Assembly (NCBI RefSeq): GCF_007559025.1
Contig: NZ_CP041765.1
Location: forward strand, 3,841,501-3,905,500
Direction of reading: 5' to 3'
Length of the DNA stretch: 64,000 nt
Origin: Tomitella fengzijianii
Lineage (GTDB): Bacteria > Actinomycetota > Actinomycetes > Mycobacteriales > Mycobacteriaceae
The notes below the pieces were generated by a model, which saw only the letters and a program-made list of their open reading frames with translations, did not search any database and was not told the origin of the DNA. The translations under genes and the position numbers were made by a program. Positions 19,884 through 28,032 of this stretch are shown here, piece after piece (position 1 is the first letter of the stretch; every line of letters starts with the position of its first letter).

Positions 19884-21050
19884 GTGAATGGACACCCGTT
19901 CCGCGATGTCGCGGTCTCGGCGGTCTACAACACTCCGCAGGCCCGGGTGCTCGAGGGCCATGACAGCGTGACCATCACGGTGGACGCGGCACGCGGCGTC
20001 ATCGCCGAGGCCGGGGTCGACGTCTCGAGCATCGACGGGGTCTTCGGACAGTCGGCGTCATCCGCGGTCTACGCCCTCGGCCTCGGCCCGGTGTGGTGCT
20101 CCAACACCCGGGGCGGTATCGCCGGAATCCTGCAGGCTGCGAGCGTCATCGCGGCGGGGCTGTGCACCACCGTGCTCATCGCGGACGGCGAGGCGGGGTT
20201 GTACACGGACCGCAGCGCCACCGCTCCGTGGACTCGTCCGTCGAACGAGTTCGTCGCGCCGTTCGGTCTGTACACGGCGGTCGAGTTCGCGCTGATCGCC
20301 CGGCGCCACATGCACCGATACGGCACGACGCCCGAGCAGCTGGCAGCGGTGGCCGCGCGCATCCGGAACAACGGGCACATCAACCCCGAGGCAGTGTATC
20401 GGGGTCGCGGGCCGTTCAGCATCGACGATGTCCTGTCGTCGCGGATGATCGCGGACCCGTTCCGTCTCCTCGACTGCGCGACGACGTCCGAGGGCGGATG
20501 CGCCCTGATCCTCACGACGGCGGCCCGCGCGGCGGACCTGCCGGGTGAACCTGTCTACATCCTGGGCGGCGGGCTCGACTCCATGGGTCCGCAGTACCGG
20601 CATGCGCCCGACTGGGACCTCGTCAGCCGTACCGACGACATTCCGAACGGGTACGTCGGCCGGCGGGCCGCACGGCAGGCTTTCGCGATGGCCGGCATCG
20701 GGCCCGAGGACGTCGATGTGGCGGAACTCTACGATCCGTTCTCATTCGAGCTCATTCGGCAGTTCGAGGCTTTCGGGTTCTGCAAGGACGGCGAAGGCGG
20801 AGCCTTCGCGACCGAGCGGGTCACCGGAGACGACCCCGCGCTGCCCATCACCACCGACGGCGGATTGATGTCGTACAGCCACGGCGGCGGCGTCGTCCAG
20901 CTGAATCAACGGGTGGCACGCGGCGTTCAGCAGTTGCAGGGGACCTGCAGATCCAACCAGGTCGCGGGTGCCCGCACCGTATTGTGCAGCAACGGCGGCG
21001 CCGGGGCGCTGTTCACCGATGTGCTGTTGCTGGGAAGTGAGCGGCCATGA
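19884..21050 (+). CDS. Second Ltp-type thiolase-fold aldolase/lipid-transfer protein
   Basis: 388 residues starting at GTG 19884. Same family as the 16187 product: a thiolase fold without the usual nucleophile, and tyrosines Y283 (ELYDPFSFEL) and Y331 (GGLMSYSHGG) at a similar spacing to the catalytic pair of Ltp2. The DUF35 gene that follows overlaps by 4 nt, so this is a second complete aldolase pair. Rhodococci and mycobacteria use additional pairs (Ltp3, Ltp4) for C24-branched phytosterol side chains, which is a reasonable guess here. Confidence 0.85.
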   Translation: MNGHPFRDVAVSAVYNTPQARVLEGHDSVTITVDAARGVIAEAGVDVSSIDGVFGQSASSAVYALGLGPVWCSNTRGGIAGILQAASVIAAGLCTTVLIADGEAGLYTDRSATAPWTRPSNEFVAPFGLYTAVEFALIARRHMHRYGTTPEQLAAVAARIRNNGHINPEAVYRGRGPFSIDDVLSSRMIADPFRLLDCATTSEGGCALILTTAARAADLPGEPVYILGGGLDSMGPQYRHAPDWDLVSRTDDIPNGYVGRRAARQAFAMAGIGPEDVDVAELYDPFSFELIRQFEAFGFCKDGEGGAFATERVTGDDPALPITTDGGLMSYSHGGGVVQLNQRVARGVQQLQGTCRSNQVAGARTVLCSNGGAGALFTDVLLLGSERP

Positions 21051-21502
21051 CAAGACCGACTGGGGAAAGGAGCGACCGGATCCTGCGGCCGCAACCGGAC
21101 ACGGTCGCGGCGCCGCGGCCCACCGTACTTTCCCAGCATTTCTGGGACGGGTGCGCCATAGGGGAACTGCGATTCCAGCGGTGCACCGACTGCCGGCGCG
21201 CGGCATTCGACCCGGTCATCCTCTGCCGACATTGCGGAAGCGGGCGCGTGGCATGGAAGGTCAGCGCCGGATCGGGAATCGTGTACAGCCACACCATCGT
21301 CCACCGTCCGCAAACGGCCGACTTCGTCGTTCCGTATGCCGTCGCGATCGTGTCCGTCGACGAGGGTTTCCACATGCTGACCAACATCGTCGGATGCGCC
21401 CCCGAAGACGTCGCGATCGGAATGGCGGTGGAGGTCGTGTTCGACCGCTCGCCAGTGCGCGCCGCCCTGCCCTACTTCAGGCCGGCGCGCGGGCCTGGAT
21501 GA
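21047..21502 (+). CDS. DUF35 OB-fold/zinc-ribbon protein, partner of the second Ltp
   Basis: 151 residues. Zinc ribbon with CTDCRRAAF and CRHCGSGRV (two CxxC knuckles, residues about 49-68), then an OB fold beginning GSGIVYSHTIVHRP. ATGA overlap with the upstream aldolase gene. Expected to bind the CoA substrate and the Ltp subunit. It ends the operon, as shown by the 12-bp terminator hairpin 54 bp downstream. Confidence 0.88.
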   Translation: MTRPTGERSDRILRPQPDTVAAPRPTVLSQHFWDGCAIGELRFQRCTDCRRAAFDPVILCRHCGSGRVAWKVSAGSGIVYSHTIVHRPQTADFVVPYAVAIVSVDEGFHMLTNIVGCAPEDVAIGMAVEVVFDRSPVRAALPYFRPARGPG

Positions 21503-21555
21503 TCGGCGGGCGCCGACAGCCGATCACCCGCGAGGCGCGACGTTTCGAGGCGCGC

Positions 21556-21584
21556 TGAGCCCGGCGCACGCGGCGCCGGGCTCA
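21556..21584 (+). terminator. Terminator of the second Ltp/DUF35 operon
   Basis: Perfect 12-bp arms (TGAGCCCGGCGC / GCGCCGGGCTCA) with a 5-nt loop, just beyond the end of the plus-strand operon. Confidence 0.8.
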
Positions 21585-21607
21585 GCCTGCCATGCTCGAA
21601 CTCCGCA

Positions 21608-21636
21608 CCGCCCCGGGGGCGGAGCCCCCGGGGCGG
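21608..21636 (-). terminator. Terminator of solute-binding protein copy 2
   Basis: Perfect 13-bp arms (CCGCCCCGGGGGC / GCCCCCGGGGCGG) with a 3-nt loop, five bases from the stop codon of the minus-strand binding-protein gene. Together with the previous hairpin it gives back-to-back terminators for convergent operons. Confidence 0.82.
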
Positions 21637-21640
21637 CGAC

Positions 21641-23239
21641 TCACTTCTTGATGAACGCCTTGTCGAACAACATGACCTGGTCGATCGACGGGTGAACGCC
21701 ATACACCTTGTCGGACCACGCAACCAAGACCTGGCCGGCATTCGTGGACAGGAACGGCTGCTGCTCGTTGGTGTACGCCTGGAGGTCGTCGATCGCGTCG
21801 CGCTTGGCGTCCTCGCTCGGCGCGGAGAACACGGCGTCCATCCGCCGGTCCATCTCGGGATCGTCGATGCCGATGATGGGGTCGCTCTCGCTGTGCAGCG
21901 AGTTGAAGAGCCGGATCTCGGGTCCGATCTCGGTGACGTCGTAGCCGCCTTGCGCGAGGTCGAAACTCTGCTCGACGTAGACCTTGATGTTCATGTCGGT
22001 GATGCTGCTGGCGTAATCGATCGTCACATCGAATCCGACCGCATTGAGCTGCGCCTGCACCGCCAGCGCCACCTTCACCCGCTCGGGAGTGTTGACGGCG
22101 ACATAGTTCAGCTGCCCGTCGTAGCCGCCCGCCTTGGCCTGTTTCAACAACTCCTTCGCCTTGGCCGGGTCGTACTCGGCCCCGTCGACGTTTCCGTGCC
22201 AGTTCGACCACGGCAGGAACATCCCTGAGCCGCTTATGCTCTGGCTGTCGTAGGCACGTTGATTGATCAGTTCCGGGTCGATGGCGTAGGCCATGGCGCG
22301 CCGGACCAGCGGGTCGGCACCGGGGTGGCCGGGTTGGTTGTTGATCAACTGGACCAGTGACATGTTCGTGGTCGCGATGAATCCCGGGAACTGCGCCTTC
22401 GCGGCGTTGACGGTGTCGGCGCTGCGCAGGTAGATCATGTCGACGCCGCCGGTCTTGAGTGCGTCGATCTTGGGCTGCTCGCCGCTTATGGCGACGAACT
22501 TCAGGCCGTCGAGATTGGGCTTCCCGCCCCAGTAGTCCGGCCGCGCCTTGAGCTCGAGGATCTGCTGCGGCTGGAGATCGACCACCGTGAACGGGCCGGC
22601 GCCGATCGGCGTGAACTTTCCGCCCTTGTCGGCGGACGGGGCGACGATCATGCCATGCCCGTACGCGAGGATCGCGGGGAAGCTCCGCCAGGGCTTGTTC
22701 AGGGTGAACACGACGGTGGACGGGTCGCTCGCAGTCGTGCTGTCGACCATGTAGGCGTAGAGCTCGGAGTAGAGCCCGCCGCCGTCGTTGAATCGCTCGA
22801 TGCTCGATACGACTGCGTCGGCGTCCAGTGGCGTGCCGTCGCTGAACGTCACGCCGTCACGCAGCGTGAGCGTCCAGGTCATGTGATCGTCGCTCTCTTC
22901 CAGCGACTCGGCGAGCTGGGGGACGAACTCGTCCGCGTCGTTGTCGTATCGCATGAGCACGTCGTACACCGCCGCCAATTCGCTGGCCCCTGCGGATCCG
23001 GCCGGCGGGGTGACGGTCGGATCCAGGCTCGCCACCGGCGCGAACGTCGCGTAGCTCAGGGTTCCGCCCTGCACGGGCTCGCCGGGGTCGCCCTGGTCGC
23101 CCAGGAATCCCCGCGTCTCGCCCATTTCCGCCGCGCCGCCGCTGTCCGTGGCGCCCGAGTCGGCGCACCCGGCGACGAGGGCGGCACAGGCCGCGAGAAC
23201 GGCGCATGTCCGGCCGAAGCCGGAGAACCTGACATTCAT
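21641..23239 (-). CDS. ABC transporter solute-binding lipoprotein, family 5 (copy 2)
   Basis: 532 residues. Lipobox LVAGC with the modified cysteine at residue 25, then TRGFLGDQGDPGEPVQGGT, a segment nearly identical to copy 1. Family 5 binding-protein domain throughout (ARPDYWGGKPNLDGLKF). The start at 23239 is fixed by the same GGAGGT-N4-ACATG context as copy 1; the frame is open a further 87 codons upstream but without homology. No permease genes adjoin. The strong similarity to copy 1, including the upstream operator, points to a recent duplication with shared control. Confidence 0.9.
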   Translation of the reverse strand: MNVRFSGFGRTCAVLAACAALVAGCADSGATDSGGAAEMGETRGFLGDQGDPGEPVQGGTLSYATFAPVASLDPTVTPPAGSAGASELAAVYDVLMRYDNDADEFVPQLAESLEESDDHMTWTLTLRDGVTFSDGTPLDADAVVSSIERFNDGGGLYSELYAYMVDSTTASDPSTVVFTLNKPWRSFPAILAYGHGMIVAPSADKGGKFTPIGAGPFTVVDLQPQQILELKARPDYWGGKPNLDGLKFVAISGEQPKIDALKTGGVDMIYLRSADTVNAAKAQFPGFIATTNMSLVQLINNQPGHPGADPLVRRAMAYAIDPELINQRAYDSQSISGSGMFLPWSNWHGNVDGAEYDPAKAKELLKQAKAGGYDGQLNYVAVNTPERVKVALAVQAQLNAVGFDVTIDYASSITDMNIKVYVEQSFDLAQGGYDVTEIGPEIRLFNSLHSESDPIIGIDDPEMDRRMDAVFSAPSEDAKRDAIDDLQAYTNEQQPFLSTNAGQVLVAWSDKVYGVHPSIDQVMLFDKAFIKK

Positions 23240-23461
23240 GTGATCAACCTCCGTGTGTGGGATCAAAACGACGACGCGGCAACGGGATTGGCCGTGCGGC
23301 TGCTTGCGGATACCTCTGTGCTGCGCAGTCATCAGGAGGCCGATACCGATACCGGTACCGGCACCAACGCAACCAGCACCACCACCGACGTCGCCGACCG
23401 CGCAGCGCTCCTGCGCCGTGCGCACATCTCGGGCAATACACACTGCTCGAATTGTGTCGTA

Positions 23462-23485
23462 CAACTCTTGTGCATACAAGAGTTG
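23462..23485. promoter_or_regulatory. Perfect inverted-repeat operator candidate
   Basis: CAACTCTTGT and ACAAGAGTTG, perfect 10-bp arms with a 4-bp spacer (GCAT), about 220 bp upstream of the minus-strand binding-protein start. It matches the imperfect dyad at 10588-10612. Size and symmetry fit a dimeric HTH regulator such as an IclR, GntR or TetR protein. Confidence 0.65.
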
Positions 23486-23541
23486 AATAAGTCGACCCAT
23501 GAACGGGTCGGCAACGCCCGGGCTGGGCTAACCGGAAGGTT

Positions 23542-23574
23542 GACGCCACTGTAGCCGGTGGCTACAGTGGCGTC
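23542..23574. repeat. Perfect 15-bp inverted repeat with 3-nt loop
   Basis: Arms 23542-23556 and 23560-23574 are exact complements around GGT. Could be a terminator insulating the divergent genes, or an operator. No T-run follows on either strand. Confidence 0.6.
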
Positions 23575-23760
23575 TATCACTTAACGCCGTCGGATCATGC
23601 AGCGCGGCGCGTCATCTCGACACCCGCGTAACCGGTCATCGGCGCGACGGAGGCGCGACACATCGTCACCGGTCAAGCGAACAGGCCCTGAAAGGGGATG
23701 CATGCGAATGCTGGATTGCACCGTCACTTCGCGCCGACGCTCACCGAGGGAGCTGCACCC

Positions 23761-24207
23761 GTGAACGTCGAGGAGATGCTCACGCGCGAGGCGATCCGCG
23801 ACAGGTACGCGATCTACAACCGGTCCGGCGACAAGGGGCGACTGGAGGAACTGGCGCAGTGCTTCACCCCGGACGGGGTCCTCGACGCACCGGGGTACTT
23901 CTCCGCGCGCGGCAGGGAAGACATAGTCCGCTGCCTGATGCGCCCGCCGCCGGACACCCGCGACTCCGCAGCCTCCTCCGGGAAGCCAGCGCGCATAAGA
24001 CATTTCGTCTCGAATATCCGGTTCGAGTCGATCGAGCGCGACACGGCGCGGGCCTCGGCCTACTTCATGGTCTGCCGCGGTGATGCGCTCGATCATTGGG
24101 GGACCTACCGCGACGTCTTCTCCCGGGCCGGCTCCCGATGGCTGCTCGCGCACCGCTCGGTTGCGGTCGACGGACGAGTCGACGACGCCGGGCGTCAATC
24201 GGATTAG
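23761..24207 (+). CDS. SnoaL-like/NTF2-fold protein
   Basis: 148 residues from GTG 23761, which has GAGGGAG at good spacing; an in-frame ATG at 23698 has no spaced site. The pattern 'REAIRDRYAIYNRSGDKGRLEELAQCFTPDGVLD' and the terminal RWLLAHRSVAVDG strand are typical of SnoaL-like polyketide cyclase/ketosteroid isomerase-like proteins. The family has isomerases, dehydratases and non-enzymatic binders. A ketosteroid isomerase-like role would fit the neighbourhood but catalytic residues cannot be confirmed by eye. Confidence 0.75.
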   Translation: MNVEEMLTREAIRDRYAIYNRSGDKGRLEELAQCFTPDGVLDAPGYFSARGREDIVRCLMRPPPDTRDSAASSGKPARIRHFVSNIRFESIERDTARASAYFMVCRGDALDHWGTYRDVFSRAGSRWLLAHRSVAVDGRVDDAGRQSD

Positions 24208-24337
24208 AAACGGCACGCCGGAATGACAACGACACCGATGTGAAGCCTCCACCGCTGCTGCGGGTGCCGGGGCGCGATGAGGGCTACCCGTCACCTGCAT
24301 CGGCGCGGATCAATACAGGAACGGAGCCCGGACCACA

Positions 24338-25153
24338 GTGGATCTGCAACTCGACGGAAAGTGCGCGCTGGTATCGGGCGGGAGCTCCGGTATCGGGGCC
24401 GAATGCGCGCGATGGCTGGCGCGCGAGGGCGTGGCGGTCGTGGTCGCCGGACGGGACCGCGAGCGGTGCGAGGCGGTCGCGGCGGAGATCGGACACGAGG
24501 GCGGCACCGCTGCGGCGGTCACCGGCGATCTGTCCACCGACGCCGGCGCGCAGCACGTGGCGCTCGCGGCGCTGCAGACGCGCGGCCGCATCGACATCCT
24601 GGTCAGCAATGCCGGCGGGGCATCCCACGGGCGCGGCATCGACGGGTGGGCGGGCGCCGCGCCCGCAGACTGGGTGGACGCCTATTCGTCCAACACGGTC
24701 GGGACGGTCCGACTGATCCGGCAGCTGGCGCCGCACATGGTCGAGCGCCGCTGGGGCCGACTCATCACCATGGCCAGCGCCGCGGCGATCTCGCCCAACC
24801 CCGGAATGGCCCACTATGCCGCGGCCAAGGCGGCCATCATCAACCTCACCCTGAGCGCATCGAAGGCGTTCTCCGGCTCGGGCGTCACCGCGAACACGAT
24901 CAGTCCCGGCATGATCCGCACGCCGTCCCTGGACGAGTGGCTCGACGACATCGCCCGCGCTCAAGGCTGGCCGGGCGACCGGGATCGCAGCGCGGCGTGG
25001 GCGATCGCGAACATCGTCCCGCAGACCGTCACGCGCATGGGCTCCGTCGAGGACATCGCCGCCGCCGTGACCTACCTGGCCAGTCCGCTCGCCGGTTTCA
25101 TCACCGGCGCCAACTTCAGGATCGACGGCGGACGCTCACCGTCGATGAATTGA
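24338..25153 (+). CDS. Short-chain dehydrogenase/reductase
   Basis: 271 residues from GTG 24338. Cofactor motif SGGSSGIG (residues about 13-20), NAG block at about 91 (VSNAGGA) and Y161-x3-K165 in MAHYAAAKAAI. The basic GRDRERC region after the second strand suggests NADP(H). Substrate unknown; likely a hydroxyacyl-CoA or steroid alcohol. Precedes the third binding-protein gene by 116 bp on the same strand. Confidence 0.9.
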   Translation: MDLQLDGKCALVSGGSSGIGAECARWLAREGVAVVVAGRDRERCEAVAAEIGHEGGTAAAVTGDLSTDAGAQHVALAALQTRGRIDILVSNAGGASHGRGIDGWAGAAPADWVDAYSSNTVGTVRLIRQLAPHMVERRWGRLITMASAAAISPNPGMAHYAAAKAAIINLTLSASKAFSGSGVTANTISPGMIRTPSLDEWLDDIARAQGWPGDRDRSAAWAIANIVPQTVTRMGSVEDIAAAVTYLASPLAGFITGANFRIDGGRSPSMN

Positions 25154-25269
25154 CCAACGCGAACGGCGCACCCGGAGCGGCGCATGCGCGTCCCCCGGAA
25201 GCTCCGTCGGCCCACGGCCCCGCAGCAGCTCCCGCGTCAGTGCGAACCCTTGCAGAAAGGACCCCACAC

Positions 25270-26898
25270 ATGCGGTATCCGAGAATCATGCAGAAACGCA
25301 GGCGCCTGGTCGCGGCGGCCGGGGCGGCCGTCGCCTGCGCCGCCCTCGTAGCCGGGTGCGCCGGCCCTGGAACGGAGGCGTCCGGCGCCACCGACGGCGG
25401 GCTCACCGAGGTGCACGCGGCCGGGATCATCGGTGAGCAGCCTGATTCCGGTGACCCGGTCGAGGGCGGCACGGTCACCTTCGCCGGCTACACCATGCCG
25501 TCCAGCCTCGACCCCACGAAGACGCAGCCCTCGGGCGAAACCGGCGGCACGGAGATGATCAACATCTACGACGTCCTCGTGACCCTCGACACGGACACCA
25601 ACGAGTACGTGCCCCGGCTTGCGCAGTCGCTCACCGAAAGCGACGACCACCTCACGTGGACTCTGACGCTGCGCGAGGGCGTGACGTTCTCCGACGGCAC
25701 GCCGCTCGACGCGGACGCAGTGGTCGCCAGCATCAACCGCTACAACACCCTTGGCGGGGCAATCGCTCAACCGTTCACGGACGGGGTGGCCGGAATGGAG
25801 GCCACCGACGCACGGACGGTGGTGTTCCGCGTGACCGAGCCCTGGCCGGAGTTCCCCGCACTGCTGTCTCTCGGGCACGGCATGATCGTCGCGCCCGCCG
25901 CCTACTCCGACCCCAACGCCTTCACTCCCATCGGCGCGGGGCCGTACACCGTCGGGCGGTTCGCGCCCGGCACGTCGCTCGACCTGGTGCCGCGCCCCGA
26001 CTACTGGGGCGGAAAGCCGCATGTCGACGCGCTCAAGTTCGTCAGCATCGCGACCGACCAGGCCCGGATCGAAGCCCTTCGCGCGGGAGACGTCCAGATG
26101 GCCTTCATCAAGGCGCCCGACTCGGTCACGACCGCCCGTGCCGCATACCCGGGCTTTTACGAGCCGGTGAGCCTCGTCGACGTATTCACGATCAACAGCC
26201 GCGACGGCCGGCCCGGTGCAGACGTCCGCGTGCGCAAGGCCATGGCGATGGCGATCGATCCGTCTCTGATCAGCCAGCGCGCATACGGCGACACGGCCTT
26301 CGCCACGAGCAAGGTCTTCCCGGAATGGTCGCAGTGGAACAACGACGACCCCGAGGCCTCCTTCGATCCCGCGGCGGCGCGCGAGCTCCTCGATCAGGCC
26401 AAGGCGGACGGCTACGACGGCAAGCTCACCTACGTGATGGTGAACGGTCCCACCTACCAGGCCATCGCCACTGCGGCGCAGGCGCAACTCGACTCCGTCG
26501 GGTTCGATGTCAGCGTCGAGACCGTGCCCTCCTTCACTGCGCTCATCGAACGCAACTACGTCAAGCACGACTTCGACGTGGCCTACGGCGGCTACAGCGT
26601 CTCCGACGCCATGCCGGTGCTGCGCCTGTCCTCGGGCGTGCACAGCGAATCGACGAACAACCCGCTCGGTTATGCCAGTCCCGAGATGGACCGGCGGCTG
26701 CACACGGCGAAGACCGCGACGGATGAGCAGTCCAAGAAGGCGGCGCTCGCCGCCGTGGAGAATCAGATCCACCAGGACGTGCCCTTCGTCCCCTGGGCCG
26801 AGGGCGCCAACTTCGTCGCCTGGAATCGCGACGTGCACGGCGTGAATCCGAATGGCCGAATCATGCTGCTCGACGAGGTGTGGATCGGCACCGAATGA
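25270..26898 (+). CDS. ABC transporter solute-binding lipoprotein, family 5 (copy 3)
   Basis: 542 residues. Twin-basic-rich N-terminus (MQKRRRLVAAAG) and lipobox LVAGC with cysteine at residue 30. Family 5 domain with WTLTLREGVTFSDGTPL and PRPDYWGGKPHVDALKF. It is more diverged from copies 1 and 2 than they are from each other (the FLG(E/D)QG segment is IIGEQPDSG here) and lies on the opposite strand. ATG 25270 follows AGAAAGGA. A very strong terminator follows the gene. No permease genes are adjacent. Confidence 0.9.
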   Translation: MRYPRIMQKRRRLVAAAGAAVACAALVAGCAGPGTEASGATDGGLTEVHAAGIIGEQPDSGDPVEGGTVTFAGYTMPSSLDPTKTQPSGETGGTEMINIYDVLVTLDTDTNEYVPRLAQSLTESDDHLTWTLTLREGVTFSDGTPLDADAVVASINRYNTLGGAIAQPFTDGVAGMEATDARTVVFRVTEPWPEFPALLSLGHGMIVAPAAYSDPNAFTPIGAGPYTVGRFAPGTSLDLVPRPDYWGGKPHVDALKFVSIATDQARIEALRAGDVQMAFIKAPDSVTTARAAYPGFYEPVSLVDVFTINSRDGRPGADVRVRKAMAMAIDPSLISQRAYGDTAFATSKVFPEWSQWNNDDPEASFDPAAARELLDQAKADGYDGKLTYVMVNGPTYQAIATAAQAQLDSVGFDVSVETVPSFTALIERNYVKHDFDVAYGGYSVSDAMPVLRLSSGVHSESTNNPLGYASPEMDRRLHTAKTATDEQSKKAALAAVENQIHQDVPFVPWAEGANFVAWNRDVHGVNPNGRIMLLDEVWIGTE

Positions 26899-26942
26899 GC
26901 ATCTTCGGCACATCTGATCGCCCTCGGCCCCGCGCATTCTGA

Positions 26943-26974
26943 GCGCATGGGGGCGCGCCGGCGCCCCCATGCGC
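26943..26974 (+). terminator. Intrinsic terminator after binding protein copy 3
   Basis: Perfect 14-bp arms (GCGCATGGGGGCGC / GCGCCCCCATGCGC) with a 4-nt loop, 45 bp after the stop codon. Confidence 0.85.
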
Positions 26975-27032
26975 CGCCCGGTGGATGCAGGCGGCTGGGG
27001 AACCGCAATCACTCGACAAGGACGGCGCCTCA

Positions 27033-27938
27033 ATGCAATACAGCTACCAGTTCCCCGGCCACGCGCTGGCTCAGTGGGACGCCTGGGCCGAAGGGCGCGA
27101 CCTCACCGACATCGCCGTCTGCGCCGAGGAGGCTGGATTCGACGTCGTGTCGGCCACCGACCACCCGTTCCCCGGTGGACGGTGGGTGGACAACGGCGGC
27201 CACCATGCGTTCGACCCGTTCGTGGCTCTATCGTTCATGGCATCCGCCACCACGACGATCCGTGTGATGACTTTTCTACTCGTGTCGGGATACCGCAATC
27301 CGTACTTGATGGCGAAGTCCATCTCCTCGCTCGACGTGCTGTCCCGGGGACGCACGGCCATCGGGATGGGAGCGGGTTACCAGCGCCGGGAGTTCGCGGC
27401 TTTGGGAGCCGACTTCCCGCGGCGCGGCCCGCTGTTCGACGAGGCAGTGGCGGCGATGCGTGAGGCATGGCTCGGAGAGCCGCTCCTGCGCGAGGAATCG
27501 GAGTTCCCGGCCACGGGCAACGTGATGCTGCCTCGACCGCGGCAAAGGCCGGGGCCGCCGATCCTCATCGGCGGCAACAGCAAGGCGGCGATGCGCCGCG
27601 TCGCCGAGCTGGGCGACGGGTGGCTTCCGTTCGAGCAGACGGCGCCGATGGCCGAGACGACGGGCACACCGCGGCTTTCAGCCGACGATCTTCCCGACCA
27701 CATTTCGGCCATCGGCGAGCGACGGGCGGCCTTGGGGCGCGACCCGCACTTCGAGGTGATATACACGCCGCTACAGCACGATGATCCGGCCCGACGCGCG
27801 GATGCACTCATGGAGTTGTCCGCGCGGCTCGAGTCGTCCGGCGTCACACACATCGCCTTAGAGGGGACTGGGCCCACCCTGAGCGCCTGCATCAACGAGA
27901 TCGAGCACATCGGTGACGCTGTCATTGCAAAGCCGTGA
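27033..27938 (+). CDS. LLM-class (luciferase-like) flavin- or F420-dependent oxidoreductase
   Basis: 301 residues, a single TIM barrel. Family marks: TDHPFPGG early, FMASATTTIRVMTFLLV, SISSLDVLSRGRTAIGMGAGY, and ILIGGNSKAAMRRVAELGDGW. Such enzymes use F420 or FMN to oxidise or reduce a substrate; in Mycobacteriales most of this subgroup uses F420 (general knowledge, not visible here). ATG 27033 follows an AAGGAC site. It lies between two terminators and so forms its own unit. Substrate unknown. Confidence 0.88.
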   Translation: MQYSYQFPGHALAQWDAWAEGRDLTDIAVCAEEAGFDVVSATDHPFPGGRWVDNGGHHAFDPFVALSFMASATTTIRVMTFLLVSGYRNPYLMAKSISSLDVLSRGRTAIGMGAGYQRREFAALGADFPRRGPLFDEAVAAMREAWLGEPLLREESEFPATGNVMLPRPRQRPGPPILIGGNSKAAMRRVAELGDGWLPFEQTAPMAETTGTPRLSADDLPDHISAIGERRAALGRDPHFEVIYTPLQHDDPARRADALMELSARLESSGVTHIALEGTGPTLSACINEIEHIGDAVIAKP

Positions 27939-27966
27939 AAGCGCACCTGGCTTGGCCTCACGGCTT
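27930..27966 (+). terminator. Possible terminator overlapping the LLM stop codon
   Basis: 9-bp arms (AAGCCGTGA / TCACGGCTT) around a 19-nt loop with a further small internal stem; the stop codon lies in the first arm. Confidence 0.45.
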
Positions 27967-28032
27967 CGTGGGGCGCTGTTCCTGCGCCTTGTCGGCCGCA
28001 GGATGGCGGATCACCGGATACTCGGCCGCCGA

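Larger units (their letters stand above)
23240..23760. other. Divergent intergenic region (521 bp)
   Basis: Contains the promoters of the binding-protein gene (minus) and the SnoaL-like gene (plus). Visible structure: a run of alternating CCGATACCGATACCGG-type short repeats near 23339-23362, the perfect 24-bp operator dyad at 23462-23485, and a 15-bp-arm hairpin at 23542-23574. No coding potential beyond shadow frames. Confidence 0.6.

Noticed and set aside
24277-25269. Upstream extension of binding protein copy 3
   Set aside because: Overlaps the SDR gene in another frame; the lipoprotein signal peptide begins at 25270.
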